Positions 17,795-26,071 of a stretch of 64,000 bases of DNA are shown here, piece after piece (within the stretch, counting starts at the first letter, position 1; the number at the start of each line of letters is the position of its first letter). The stretch is taken from the NCBI GenBank assembly GCA_964599635.1, contig CAZRGM010000013.1:1-64000 (forward strand), in the 5' to 3' direction. The stretch comes from WJMT01 sp964599635 (GTDB taxonomy: Bacteria; Acidobacteriota; Aminicenantia; Aminicenantales; Aminicenantaceae). A program made the translations under genes and the position numbers. Below the pieces are notes generated by a model. That model had not been told where the DNA came from and made no database searches. It was given only the letters and a program-made list of their open reading frames with translations.

Positions 17795-17822
17795 AGCCAA
17801 CCATGAATTTTGTAAGGCTTTG
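17795..17822. repeat. 28 bp direct repeat flanking family B copy 2
   Basis: Matches 17559-17586 with a single G/A difference (AGCCAACCATGA... TGTAAGGCTTTG). The two copies bracket the family B element and about 70 bp of flank. A similar but weaker pair brackets copy 1 (near 3149-3169 and 3396-3414). Confidence 0.7.
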
Positions 17823-17855
17823 TTTAACCCCAGCCTGTAAACTTGACTTTGATAT

Positions 17856-17884
17856 TTGATAATTCAAAAAATTTCAGTTATAAT
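17856..17884 (+). promoter_or_regulatory. Promoter of the nusA-infB operon
   Basis: TTGATA at 17856-17861, 17 bp spacer, consensus TATAAT at 17879-17884, 46 bp before nusA. The rest of 17510-17930 is repeat DNA. Confidence 0.65.
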
Positions 17885-17930
17885 TTCCCAATCCAAAGAT
17901 TTCTGTTCTTTTTATCTACAGAAGGCTTAA

Positions 17931-18974
17931 ATGATGAAAGTCAACGTATGGAATACAATACTACAGCTCAGTAAAGAAAGAGATGTAGACAAACAAGTGA
18001 TCATTAATGCCATTAAGGAATCCTTAAAAGTGGCTGCATCAAACTACTTTAATCAAAACGAGACAGCGCATATCAAGTTTATACCTGAAAAAGGAGAACT
18101 GAGAGTCTATTCTATAAAAAAGATCACTAAAAGAGTGACGGACCCGGCCTCTCAAATTTCACTGGAAGAGGCAAAAAAAATGGACGTAACAGCCAATGAG
18201 GGAAATTATATTGAAATAGATCTCCCTTCTGATACTTTAGGTCGAATCGCTGCCCAGGCGGCCAAACAGGTCATCTTTCAAAAAGTCAGAGATGCCGAGC
18301 AAGAAAAGGTTTATAACACCTTTGCTCCCCTAATAGGAAATATCATCACAGGTGTCTTAAGACGCTTTGATTCCAAAAGAAATATGATTCTTGAAGTTAA
18401 AAAAGCGGAAGCAATTCTTCCGGAAAGAGAAAAAATCCCTAATGAAAAATTCAGGAGAGGTGACCGGATAAAGGGAGTTATCACTCATGTCCTTAAAGAA
18501 ACCAAAGGACCGCAAGTCATCTTATCAAGAACTGACAATCAGTTTTTAAAAAAGCTACTGGAAATAGAAGTCCCTGAGATTTCTAATGAAAATATCAAAA
18601 TTGAGAAAATTGTACGCATACCTGGAGAACGATCTAAAGTCTCTGTAAGCACTACAGAAAAAGACATTGATCCCATCGGAGCCTGCATAGGAGTCAAAGG
18701 AAACAGGATTCTGTCTATCAGTAAGGAGCTCAATGGAGAAAAAATCGATGTGATTCGATGGTCTGAAAACCCGGAAGAATACGCGATATCCGCCCTGAGT
18801 CCCGCAAAGGCGGAGACTATAAAAATTGTTGATAAAAAAAACAAAATATTGAATGCTGTTGTTCCTGAAGACCAACTGTCCCTTGCTATCGGCAAAAAAG
18901 GCTTGAATGTCAGATTGGCTTCAAAACTTGTCGGATGGAAAATAGACATTAAAAATAATTTAATAAACACATAA
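17931..18974 (+). CDS. nusA: Transcription termination/antitermination factor NusA
   Basis: Binds RNA polymerase and nascent RNA to control pausing, termination and antitermination. 347 residues: N-terminal polymerase-binding domain (about 1-125), S1 domain (about 130-200), then two KH domains (IGACIGVKGNRI and LAIGKKGLNVRLASKLVGW). It ends straight after KH2, without the acidic C-terminal repeats of enterobacterial NusA, as in many bacteria. AGAAGG lies before the ATG pair at 17931/17934. First gene of an operon with infB, ylxP, rbfA and nrnA. Confidence 0.96.
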   Translation: MMKVNVWNTILQLSKERDVDKQVIINAIKESLKVAASNYFNQNETAHIKFIPEKGELRVYSIKKITKRVTDPASQISLEEAKKMDVTANEGNYIEIDLPSDTLGRIAAQAAKQVIFQKVRDAEQEKVYNTFAPLIGNIITGVLRRFDSKRNMILEVKKAEAILPEREKIPNEKFRRGDRIKGVITHVLKETKGPQVILSRTDNQFLKKLLEIEVPEISNENIKIEKIVRIPGERSKVSVSTTEKDIDPIGACIGVKGNRILSISKELNGEKIDVIRWSENPEEYAISALSPAKAETIKIVDKKNKILNAVVPEDQLSLAIGKKGLNVRLASKLVGWKIDIKNNLINT

Positions 18975-18995
18975 ATCAGGAATTTAAGGTAAATT

Positions 18996-20783
18996 ATGAC
19001 AAAAAAAGAAAGAACTGAAGAGAAGCAAAATAAAAAAAATCAACCCACAAAAATCGTTCAAGAAGGGACTAGTTTAAAAGAAATCGCTGATCTTTTACAG
19101 ATTAAAGCTAAAGAACTTATTGAAAAATTAAACAAGAAAGGCTTGACTATCGGAGTCAGTGACGAAATCACAGAATCCCTTGCCAAAGAAATATCAAACA
19201 TGACCGATATAAATCTTGAAATCGTTTCTATTGAAAAAATGATGCAAATGAAAGCGGAAAGTCAAGCAGAATATCTGGAACCTAAACCCCCTGTTGTCTC
19301 TATCATGGGCCATGTTGATCACGGGAAAACAACCCTTTTAGATGCGATACGGAAATCAAATTTGATCAATAAAGAATCAGGCGGAATCACCCAACACATA
19401 GGGGCCTACAGAATATCACATAAAAATAAGGCTATTACCTTTGTGGATACACCTGGCCACGAAGCATTCACTCAGCTCAGATCTAGAGGAGCCAAAGTAA
19501 CAAATATTGTGGTGTTGGTCGTTGCTGCTGACGATGGAGTGATGCCTCAAACGAAGGAAGCTATCAGCCATGCCAGAGCCGCAAATGTCCCCATCATTGT
19601 AGCTATTAATAAAATAGATAGACCCCAGGCAGATATAGACCGCACCAAGCAGCAACTTTCAAAACAAAGCCTGTTAGTGGAAGACTGGGGAGGAGATACC
19701 ATCTGTGTTGAAATTTCTGCTAAAGAAAAGACAAATCTTGATGAACTGCTGGAGATGATCCTTCTGCTCAGCGAAATGATGGAACTCAAAGCAAACCCCA
19801 AAGTACCTGCTCAAGGCATTGTGCTCGAAGCCAGGTTAGACCCATCTAAAGGTCCGATTGCAACAATCATCATTAAACAAGGAAAATTGACCCGAGGAGA
19901 TGCATTTATTTGCGGCACTACCTTTGGCAAAGCTCGAGCTATGTTTAATGAGAATGGCCAAACCATCAAAGAAGCCGGAGTATCAATGCCCGTAGAAATA
20001 CTGGGTTTTTCTGATGTTCCTCTTGCAGGAGACTTCTTTCAAGTCATGCCCAACATAGATATGGCTAAAAGAATTTCAAATTTTAGAGCCTCTCAAATTA
20101 AAGAAAGAAAAGAGACAAAAGAAGAGAGACCGACTCTTGACCAGCTTTTTAAAGATATGGAAGAAGAAGAAACCAAGACCCTTCCCTTAATTATCAAAAC
20201 AGATGTTCAAGGCTCTGCGGAAGTCCTTAACCACATACTCCCTAGCCTCAGTACAGATAAAGTTAAAATAAACATTATTCATTCCTCAACTGGGAAAATA
20301 AGCGAGTCTGATGTGAATCTGGCTTTAACATCAAACGCTGTCATTCTAGGTTACAACACAAAACCAGATAAAAAGACTCAGGAACTCGCTTCTGCGGAAA
20401 ATGTAGAAATTAGAAACTATAAGGTTATCTATGAGCTCACAGATGATATTAAAAAAGCTTTAGAAGGAATGCTTGAACCCGTCAAAAAAGAAATCTATCA
20501 GGGAAAAGCAGAAGTCAAACGGATATTTAAGATCCGAGGAGCCGGAATCATTGCAGGTTGTCTTGTCCAGGATGGAATCATCAATCGAAATTCAAACATC
20601 AAATTAATCAGGAACGGTGAGATCATTCATGAGGGAAAGATAGCTTCTTTTAAACACTCAAAAAAAGATGTAACTGAAATGAAAAAGGGATATGAATGTG
20701 GAATTAACATACAAGATTTTAAAGAAATCCGGGAAGGAGACATTATCGAAGCTTACACGATTGAGAAAATTCCTTCCAAATAA
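18996..20783 (+). CDS. infB: Translation initiation factor IF-2
   Basis: GTPase that brings fMet-tRNA to the 30S subunit. 595 residues with a short N-terminus: one IF2-N domain (about 20-75), then the G domain with GHVDHGKTT (G1), DTPGHE (G3) and NKID (G4), then domains II-IV to the end. The usual long charged N-terminal linker is nearly absent, so it resembles the short IF2 form. SD AAGGT lies five bases from the ATG; 21 bp from nusA. Confidence 0.97.
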   Translation: MTKKERTEEKQNKKNQPTKIVQEGTSLKEIADLLQIKAKELIEKLNKKGLTIGVSDEITESLAKEISNMTDINLEIVSIEKMMQMKAESQAEYLEPKPPVVSIMGHVDHGKTTLLDAIRKSNLINKESGGITQHIGAYRISHKNKAITFVDTPGHEAFTQLRSRGAKVTNIVVLVVAADDGVMPQTKEAISHARAANVPIIVAINKIDRPQADIDRTKQQLSKQSLLVEDWGGDTICVEISAKEKTNLDELLEMILLLSEMMELKANPKVPAQGIVLEARLDPSKGPIATIIIKQGKLTRGDAFICGTTFGKARAMFNENGQTIKEAGVSMPVEILGFSDVPLAGDFFQVMPNIDMAKRISNFRASQIKERKETKEERPTLDQLFKDMEEEETKTLPLIIKTDVQGSAEVLNHILPSLSTDKVKINIIHSSTGKISESDVNLALTSNAVILGYNTKPDKKTQELASAENVEIRNYKVIYELTDDIKKALEGMLEPVKKEIYQGKAEVKRIFKIRGAGIIAGCLVQDGIINRNSNIKLIRNGEIIHEGKIASFKHSKKDVTEMKKGYECGINIQDFKEIREGDIIEAYTIEKIPSK

Positions 20784-20799
20784 ATTGATGAAGTTTTAA

Positions 20800-21084
20800 A
20801 TGATTATAGGTTACCTAGGGATAGAAATCTACCTACCTTATTCGCACTCCCTTAAAGAGAAAAGGAAAATGCTGAAAAGCTATCAGGATCGATTAAAAAA
20901 ATATTTCAATGTTTCATTTGCAGAACTTGATTATCAAACTAAATGGCAGAGAACCAAAATCGGGATTGTTGTTATCAATAATAAGCAGTCCTTAATAGAA
21001 AAAACATTTAACCAAATTATCAAAGAAGCTGAGGAAAACATTGAAGGAGAAATCATCTGTAAAGAAACTGATTATTTCAGATAA
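20800..21084 (+). CDS. ylxP: YlxP-like DUF503 family protein
   Basis: 94-residue protein that opens MIIGYLGIEIYLPYSHSLKE, the DUF503/YlxP hallmark, followed by KEKRKMLKSYQDRLKKYFNV. The family sits between infB and rbfA in many bacteria and is thought to help ribosome function, but its action is not known. 16 bp after infB, 40 bp before rbfA. Confidence 0.9.
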   Translation: MIIGYLGIEIYLPYSHSLKEKRKMLKSYQDRLKKYFNVSFAELDYQTKWQRTKIGIVVINNKQSLIEKTFNQIIKEAEENIEGEIICKETDYFR

Positions 21085-21124
21085 TATCCAAAATTTTCCA
21101 AATTTGACCTATTCATAAAAAAAA

Positions 21125-21478
21125 ATGAAAGACAAAAAATCAAGAAGACAAAAAAAAGTTGAAAGTCTTTTAAAAAATACATTAAGCCGTTTAATCCCTG
21201 AAGCTGTCCAGAGCGATCATTCCACTTTAATAAGCATAACTAGAATAGAGATAGGAAGAGACCTCCTGACCGCACATGTCTATATAAGTGTACTCGACAA
21301 GACAAAACAAAAAGAAATGATAGACTTCTTAAATTCTAAACACAATTTTTTTAGAAAAGCAGTTGCTTCAAGAACAAAATTAAAGTATAATCCCATGCTT
21401 ATTTTTAAGGTGGAACCCTTACTGGAATATAATGAAAGAGTGGAAGAACTGTTCAATAAACTAGATGAAAATGAATGA
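21125..21478 (+). CDS. rbfA: Ribosome-binding factor A
   Basis: KH-like factor for late 30S assembly and 16S rRNA 5'-end maturation. 117 residues: RRQKKVESLLKNTLSRLIPE, then TRIEIGRDLLTAHVYISVL and the C-terminal RVEELFNKL helix. Ends inside the start of nrnA (overlap 21465-21478), so the two are coupled. Confidence 0.93.
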   Translation: MKDKKSRRQKKVESLLKNTLSRLIPEAVQSDHSTLISITRIEIGRDLLTAHVYISVLDKTKQKEMIDFLNSKHNFFRKAVASRTKLKYNPMLIFKVEPLLEYNERVEELFNKLDENE

Positions 21479-22463
21479 GGATCCTATACTTCGGATTAGT
21501 GAAAAAATAAAAAAAAGCCAAAATATCGCTGTCACATCCCATTTAAGACCTGATGGAGATTCAGTATGTACCAGTATTGCCCTTTATTTGATGGGAAAAC
21601 AGATGGGGAAAAATGTTTCTATTTTTATAAAGGATGAAATTCCCTTCCCTTTCAACAATTTTCCAGAGGTTGAAAAGGTCAATAAAGGCCAGATAAACGC
21701 GGATGACTTTGACGTTGTGCTTCTTTTGGAATGTGCTAATGTGAGACGATCGGGTCAGAAGTCTATTGATGACTGTTATAAAATAAACATTGACCATCAC
21801 CACACGAATGACTTCTATGCAGACATCAACTGGGTTGATCCAGAAGCAGCTGCGGTTGCCTGTATGGTTTATGAATTAGGGAAAAGGATGAATATACAGT
21901 TTGATTCTCAAATAGCGACCATGCTTTACAGCGCCATTGTCTCTGATACAGGATCCTTTCAATTCTCCAATACAAGAGCTCATGCCTTTAAGACCTGCTA
22001 TGATCTCGTCAACCATGGAGTCGTTCCTCATAAAGTCACGGATATGTTATTCAACAACAACCCCCCTGAAAAAGTAAAACTTTTAGGCAAAGTGCTGGCC
22101 ACTCTTCAAATGACCCACCATGACAACATCGCAACAATCACAATGTTCTCGAGATTTCTCAACAATCTCAAAATCAAACAAATCGAAACAGAAGATATCA
22201 TGACCTGTGCCCGCTCGATTAAGGATGTAAAAGTCGTGCTTTTTCTTAAAGAAATAAAAAAAGATACCTTCAGAGTCAGTATCAGAACAAAAGGGAATGC
22301 CAATGCCATGAAAATTGCTGAAAGATTTTCAGGTGGAGGTCATATGCATGCGGCTGGATTCACAGTAAAGGGAAATTATAAAAAATTAATAAAAGAAATC
22401 CCCTCTACGGTAAACAACATTCTTAATGAAGAGGACCCAAAAAACAAAGCACACAACAGATAA
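21465..22463 (+). CDS. nrnA: Bifunctional oligoribonuclease/pAp phosphatase NrnA (DHH family)
   Basis: DHH/DHHA1 phosphoesterase that degrades nanoRNA and 3',5'-pAp. 332 residues. Metal-binding motifs: HLRPDGDSVCTS, the aspartate-less variant LLECANVRRSG, NIDHHHTND (DHH) and VSDTGSFQFSNT. The DHHA1 domain carries FSGGGHMHAAGF. Overlaps rbfA by 14 bp; an in-frame ATG at 21471 is an equally good start. Classic nusA-operon member, usually followed directly by truB, but here an inserted gene pair intervenes. Confidence 0.94.
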   Translation: MKMNEDPILRISEKIKKSQNIAVTSHLRPDGDSVCTSIALYLMGKQMGKNVSIFIKDEIPFPFNNFPEVEKVNKGQINADDFDVVLLLECANVRRSGQKSIDDCYKINIDHHHTNDFYADINWVDPEAAAVACMVYELGKRMNIQFDSQIATMLYSAIVSDTGSFQFSNTRAHAFKTCYDLVNHGVVPHKVTDMLFNNNPPEKVKLLGKVLATLQMTHHDNIATITMFSRFLNNLKIKQIETEDIMTCARSIKDVKVVLFLKEIKKDTFRVSIRTKGNANAMKIAERFSGGGHMHAAGFTVKGNYKKLIKEIPSTVNNILNEEDPKNKAHNR

Positions 22464-22475
22464 TATAAAACGTTA

Positions 22476-24026
22476 ATGGAAAAAATTTCCATTTTAAATG
22501 ATGTTATTGGACCCATCATGCGCGGTCCTTCTTCTTCGCACACCGCAGCATCTTACCGCATAGGACGCATAGCAAGATCATTATTCAATGAAGAACTTAT
22601 CTCTGCCAATATAATATTTGATCCTAATGGATCCTATGGCCGAGTATACCATGGGCAGAGCTCCGACCGTGCTTTTGTTACAGGTCTCATGGGTTGGGAT
22701 ATAACTGACAGCCGTTTTATCAGCTCTCTTGAAATAGCCGCTCGCAAGGGCTTCCATTTCCTCTTTGCAGTTGAGTCTATTCCGAAGGCCGATCACCCGA
22801 ACACGGTCAGCCTTCATTTGAAATCAAAGTCTGGAAAAGTTATGAGAATACTTGCCAAATCAGTGGGGGGAGGGGCTATTGAAGTCACTCAACTCAACGA
22901 CTGGCCCATTCTTTTAAATGGACATTATCATGAGATTCTGGCTGAAGCATCCAAAGACCAAAAAAATCTTATAAAAAATATTCTGGGAAAGGGATCTGAT
23001 TCCGTTGCAAAAATGAAGGTGCGTTCAATCGGAGATCGGATCCTCGTTCACATCAGCCGCAGCAAACCTCTTTCAAATGAGCAACAGAAAAAACTGAAAG
23101 AGCTCTCTGGAATTGAGATATGGAAGGCTGATCCTTTGATGCATGTTGTTTCGGGAGAAACCATCTTCAATTCAGCAGAAGAAATGATCTCACTGGCCGC
23201 AGACAAAAAGTATTCACTTGGTCAGATGGGCCTTGAATATGAATCACGGATTCTTTGTCTCAAAAAAGCCGATGTTCTTAATGAAATAGAAAAACGTCTT
23301 AATATAATGATCAATGCCGTCAAACAGGGATTTGATTCATCGGCTCTGCATATGCAACTGCTCGAGCCGACAGCCAGCAAGATTATGCAGGCCGAAGCTG
23401 ACGGACGGTTGACCGGAGGACTTCACACTCGAGCGGCAGCGCGGGCCCTAGCCGCCCAGCATACCACCGCATCAACCGGAGTGACCTGTGCAGCTCCTAC
23501 AGGAGGCTCAGCAGGAACTATTCCCGGTGTCCTACTGACCCTCTTAGAAGATCTAAAAATAACCAAGGAAAAGGTCCTCTTCGGACTTATGGCAGCTGGA
23601 GCGATTGGGGTCATTGTGGCCAGACGAGCCACATTTGCAGCTGAGGTTGCTGGCTGCCAGGTTGAAATAGGAGCCGCAGAGGCAATGGCCTCAGCAGCCA
23701 TAATCGAAGTGCACGGAGGTAATGTTCAGCAGGCCTGTGACGCAGCGGCTATTTCTTTTCAGAACAACATGGGTTTAGTCTGCGATCTGGTTCAAGGTAT
23801 CTGCGAAATACCCTGCCATACACGCAACGCCGCAGCAGCCGCGAGTGCTTTCGTCAATGCTGATCTCATCCTCGGCAGCTATAAAAATACTATTCCCCTT
23901 GATGAGACCCTCGATGCTGTCATGGAAGTGGGGAAAACAATGCCCATGGAATTAAGGGTTACCTCTCTCGGCGGCTTGGCAGTCTGTCCTTCCGCATTAA
24001 GGCTGAAGAAAAAAAATGAAAGATAA
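22476..24026 (+). CDS. sdaA: L-serine ammonia-lyase, iron-sulfur type, single chain
   Basis: Deaminates serine to pyruvate. The beta domain is first (VIGPIMRGPSSSHTAASYRI, about 10-150), an ACT-like linker follows (about 190-260), then the alpha domain (from about 285). The 4Fe-4S cysteines are seen in EVAGCQVEIGA, MGLVCDLVQG and CEIPCHTRN; TGVTCAAPTGGSAG is also conserved. 516 residues, normal for the fused form. Starts 13 bp after nrnA, without SD. DNA here is visibly richer in G and C than nrnA and truB, so the gene may have been acquired. Its 3' end overlaps the next gene by 11 bp. Confidence 0.95.
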   Translation: MEKISILNDVIGPIMRGPSSSHTAASYRIGRIARSLFNEELISANIIFDPNGSYGRVYHGQSSDRAFVTGLMGWDITDSRFISSLEIAARKGFHFLFAVESIPKADHPNTVSLHLKSKSGKVMRILAKSVGGGAIEVTQLNDWPILLNGHYHEILAEASKDQKNLIKNILGKGSDSVAKMKVRSIGDRILVHISRSKPLSNEQQKKLKELSGIEIWKADPLMHVVSGETIFNSAEEMISLAADKKYSLGQMGLEYESRILCLKKADVLNEIEKRLNIMINAVKQGFDSSALHMQLLEPTASKIMQAEADGRLTGGLHTRAAARALAAQHTTASTGVTCAAPTGGSAGTIPGVLLTLLEDLKITKEKVLFGLMAAGAIGVIVARRATFAAEVAGCQVEIGAAEAMASAAIIEVHGGNVQQACDAAAISFQNNMGLVCDLVQGICEIPCHTRNAAAAASAFVNADLILGSYKNTIPLDETLDAVMEVGKTMPMELRVTSLGGLAVCPSALRLKKKNER

Positions 24027-25008
24027 AAAAGGGGTTCCTCTATTCTCTTCTTCGGACATCACTCGTGTCATTTCGATGAAAGAAGCTATTGAAGCTGTCA
24101 AAGAAGCATTTGTCCTGGCCTCGGAAGGAGAGATCCAAGCCCCGCCGCGGATTCATATGGATATTGCGGCTCACCAGGGGACATCTCTGATTATGCCTTC
24201 TTATATTCCTAAAATCCAACGGTTCGGGGTGAAGATAATAAACTTATTTGAGGAAAATCGCAGCCTCAATCTTCCCATCAGTCAAGCCCTGATGATTGTC
24301 TTTGATTCTGCCACCGGCTCCCCTTTGGGTCTCCTTGAAGCCGGGACGCTAACGGGCCTTCGGACCGGAGCCGCATCCGGAATAGCCACTGATCTTTTAA
24401 GCCGCGCGGATGCTCACAATCTTGCTGTTTTCGGGGCAGGTTTCCAAGCAAAGTACCAGCTCAAAGCCATCTTAGCTGTCCGCCAGATCAAAAAAGTCCA
24501 GATTTATGACCCGGACACAATCCGATTGGCTTCTTTTGTTGAAGAAACAGCAGCTTCTTTCTCTCTTTCTGCCCAAGCAGCCAGCTCCCCCCGAGAAGCT
24601 GTGGCTGATGCTGACATTATCTGCACAGTGACCACATCCAAAACTCCTGTCTTCGACAACAGCGACCTAAAATCGGGCGTTCACATAAACGCCGTTGGCT
24701 CTTATAAACCTCAGGAACGGGAAATTCCTTCGGCTACCATGACCCGGGCCAGAGTGTTTGTAGACCAGAAAAATATGGCCTTAGAGGAAGCTGGGGATCT
24801 TCTTATCCCTCTACATGAGGGACACTTTGGGGATGATCACATCTTAGCCGAAATCGGGGAAGTAGCCTCCGGCAAAAAACCCGGCAGGAGGAGTGAGAAT
24901 GAGATCACTCTCTTCAAATCAGTGGGAATAGCAGCCCAGGACATCATCCTGGCTTCTAGGATTCTGGAGGCAGATACTGAAACCTTAACTTTCCCATTTT
25001 TTAGATAA
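24016..25008 (+). CDS. Ornithine cyclodeaminase/mu-crystallin family enzyme
   Basis: 330-residue NAD(P)-binding enzyme. Family hallmarks: PPRIHMDIA, GVKIINLFEENRSLNLP, GSPLGLLEAGTLTGLRTGAAS and the nucleotide site AVFGAGFQAKYQ. Members act as ornithine cyclodeaminase, alanine dehydrogenase or delta1-pyrroline-2-carboxylate reductase; sequence alone does not decide. Overlap with the serine dehydratase gene suggests joint amino-acid breakdown, for example with serine-derived pyruvate or alanine. The same GC-richer style suggests the pair arrived together. Confidence 0.88.
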   Translation: MKDKKGVPLFSSSDITRVISMKEAIEAVKEAFVLASEGEIQAPPRIHMDIAAHQGTSLIMPSYIPKIQRFGVKIINLFEENRSLNLPISQALMIVFDSATGSPLGLLEAGTLTGLRTGAASGIATDLLSRADAHNLAVFGAGFQAKYQLKAILAVRQIKKVQIYDPDTIRLASFVEETAASFSLSAQAASSPREAVADADIICTVTTSKTPVFDNSDLKSGVHINAVGSYKPQEREIPSATMTRARVFVDQKNMALEEAGDLLIPLHEGHFGDDHILAEIGEVASGKKPGRRSENEITLFKSVGIAAQDIILASRILEADTETLTFPFFR

Positions 25009-25055
25009 AATTTAACAATCAAGACCTGACTCCAGAATAAGGATTAAAAAAATCA

Positions 25056-25084
25056 TTGACGCGGGTCAATCCTCAACATAAAAT
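25056..25084 (+). promoter_or_regulatory. truB promoter with overlapping inverted repeat
   Basis: TTGACG at 25056-25061, 17 bp spacer, TAAAAT at 25079-25084. The -35 region forms the inverted repeat ATTGAC-GCGG-GTCAAT (25055-25070). Expected start of transcription about 25091, so the leader is about nine bases, and there is no Shine-Dalgarno before the ATG at 25100. Confidence 0.6.
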
Positions 25085-25099
25085 GACCCTTTAGATCTT

Positions 25100-26071
25100 A
25101 TGGACGGACTCATTCTCATCAATAAACCCAAAGATTTTACCTCCCACGATATTGTAAAAAAAATGAGAATCCTATTAAATGAAAGTAAAGTAGGTCACTT
25201 TGGTACTCTAGACCCTATGGCAACAGGCTTGATTCTTATAGGAATAGGAAAAGCTACCAGGCTTTTTCCTTTTTACTCAAAATTGACAAAAATCTATAAA
25301 GGTCAGATAAAACTGGGATATTCAACAGATACATACGACTCTTATGGGAAACCGACTACTGAAAATAAAAACGTATTTCCTTCTGAAAAAAAAATACATG
25401 AAATAATAAAAATGTTTGAGGGCCATATCTCTCAAATCCCTCCTCCTTACTCCGCAAAAAAATATAAAGGGAAACCTTTATATAAGCTGGCAAGAAAAAA
25501 CAAAAAGATAAAACTGCCGTCAACACAAATCAGAATATACAACTTCACTGTCTTGAAATATCACCCTCCTTATATTGACTTTGTAACAAAATGCTCCTCT
25601 GGGACTTATATCAGAAGTCTGGCTCATGAGATCGGGAAAAAAGCAGAATGTGGAGGGCATTTATCCGCTTTAGAAAGAACAGATATTGATGACTTCCATA
25701 TAAATGAAAGCTTTACTGTTGAACAAATTTCCTCAATGGTTCGTAAAAATAAGGTCAATGAATTCTTATCCCCTCTTGAAAAATTACTTCCTCAATTTCC
25801 TAAAATCACTCTCTCAGAAACAGGAGCTTCTAAAGCCAGAAATGGAACCGCCTTAAAAACCGATGACATACTAAATATTAAATCAGAAATTAGTGCAGAG
25901 AAAAAAAATGATTCTCTTGAAAACAAACAAATTTTTCGTCTTTTTTCTCCAGAAGGAAAACTTATCGCTTTAGCTCGGAAGAAACAGGGAAAAGAAAATA
26001 TCTATCCGTTTACTGTTCTGGAAACTGAGCCCAAAATTTCAACAAGCAAAGGAGAATATCATGCAAAATAG
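25100..26071 (+). CDS. truB: tRNA pseudouridine-55 synthase TruB
   Basis: Makes pseudouridine at U55 in the T-loop of tRNAs. The catalytic D38 lies in VGHFGTLDPMATGLI. Other family motifs: INKPKDFTSHDIV, QIPPPYSAKKYKG and CSSGTYIRSLAHEIG. 323 residues; the C-terminal part (about 240-323) is lysine rich and loosely PUA-like. Overlaps the NSS transporter start by 11 bp. Normally joined to the nusA operon, here with its own promoter. Confidence 0.96.
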   Translation: MDGLILINKPKDFTSHDIVKKMRILLNESKVGHFGTLDPMATGLILIGIGKATRLFPFYSKLTKIYKGQIKLGYSTDTYDSYGKPTTENKNVFPSEKKIHEIIKMFEGHISQIPPPYSAKKYKGKPLYKLARKNKKIKLPSTQIRIYNFTVLKYHPPYIDFVTKCSSGTYIRSLAHEIGKKAECGGHLSALERTDIDDFHINESFTVEQISSMVRKNKVNEFLSPLEKLLPQFPKITLSETGASKARNGTALKTDDILNIKSEISAEKKNDSLENKQIFRLFSPEGKLIALARKKQGKENIYPFTVLETEPKISTSKGEYHAK

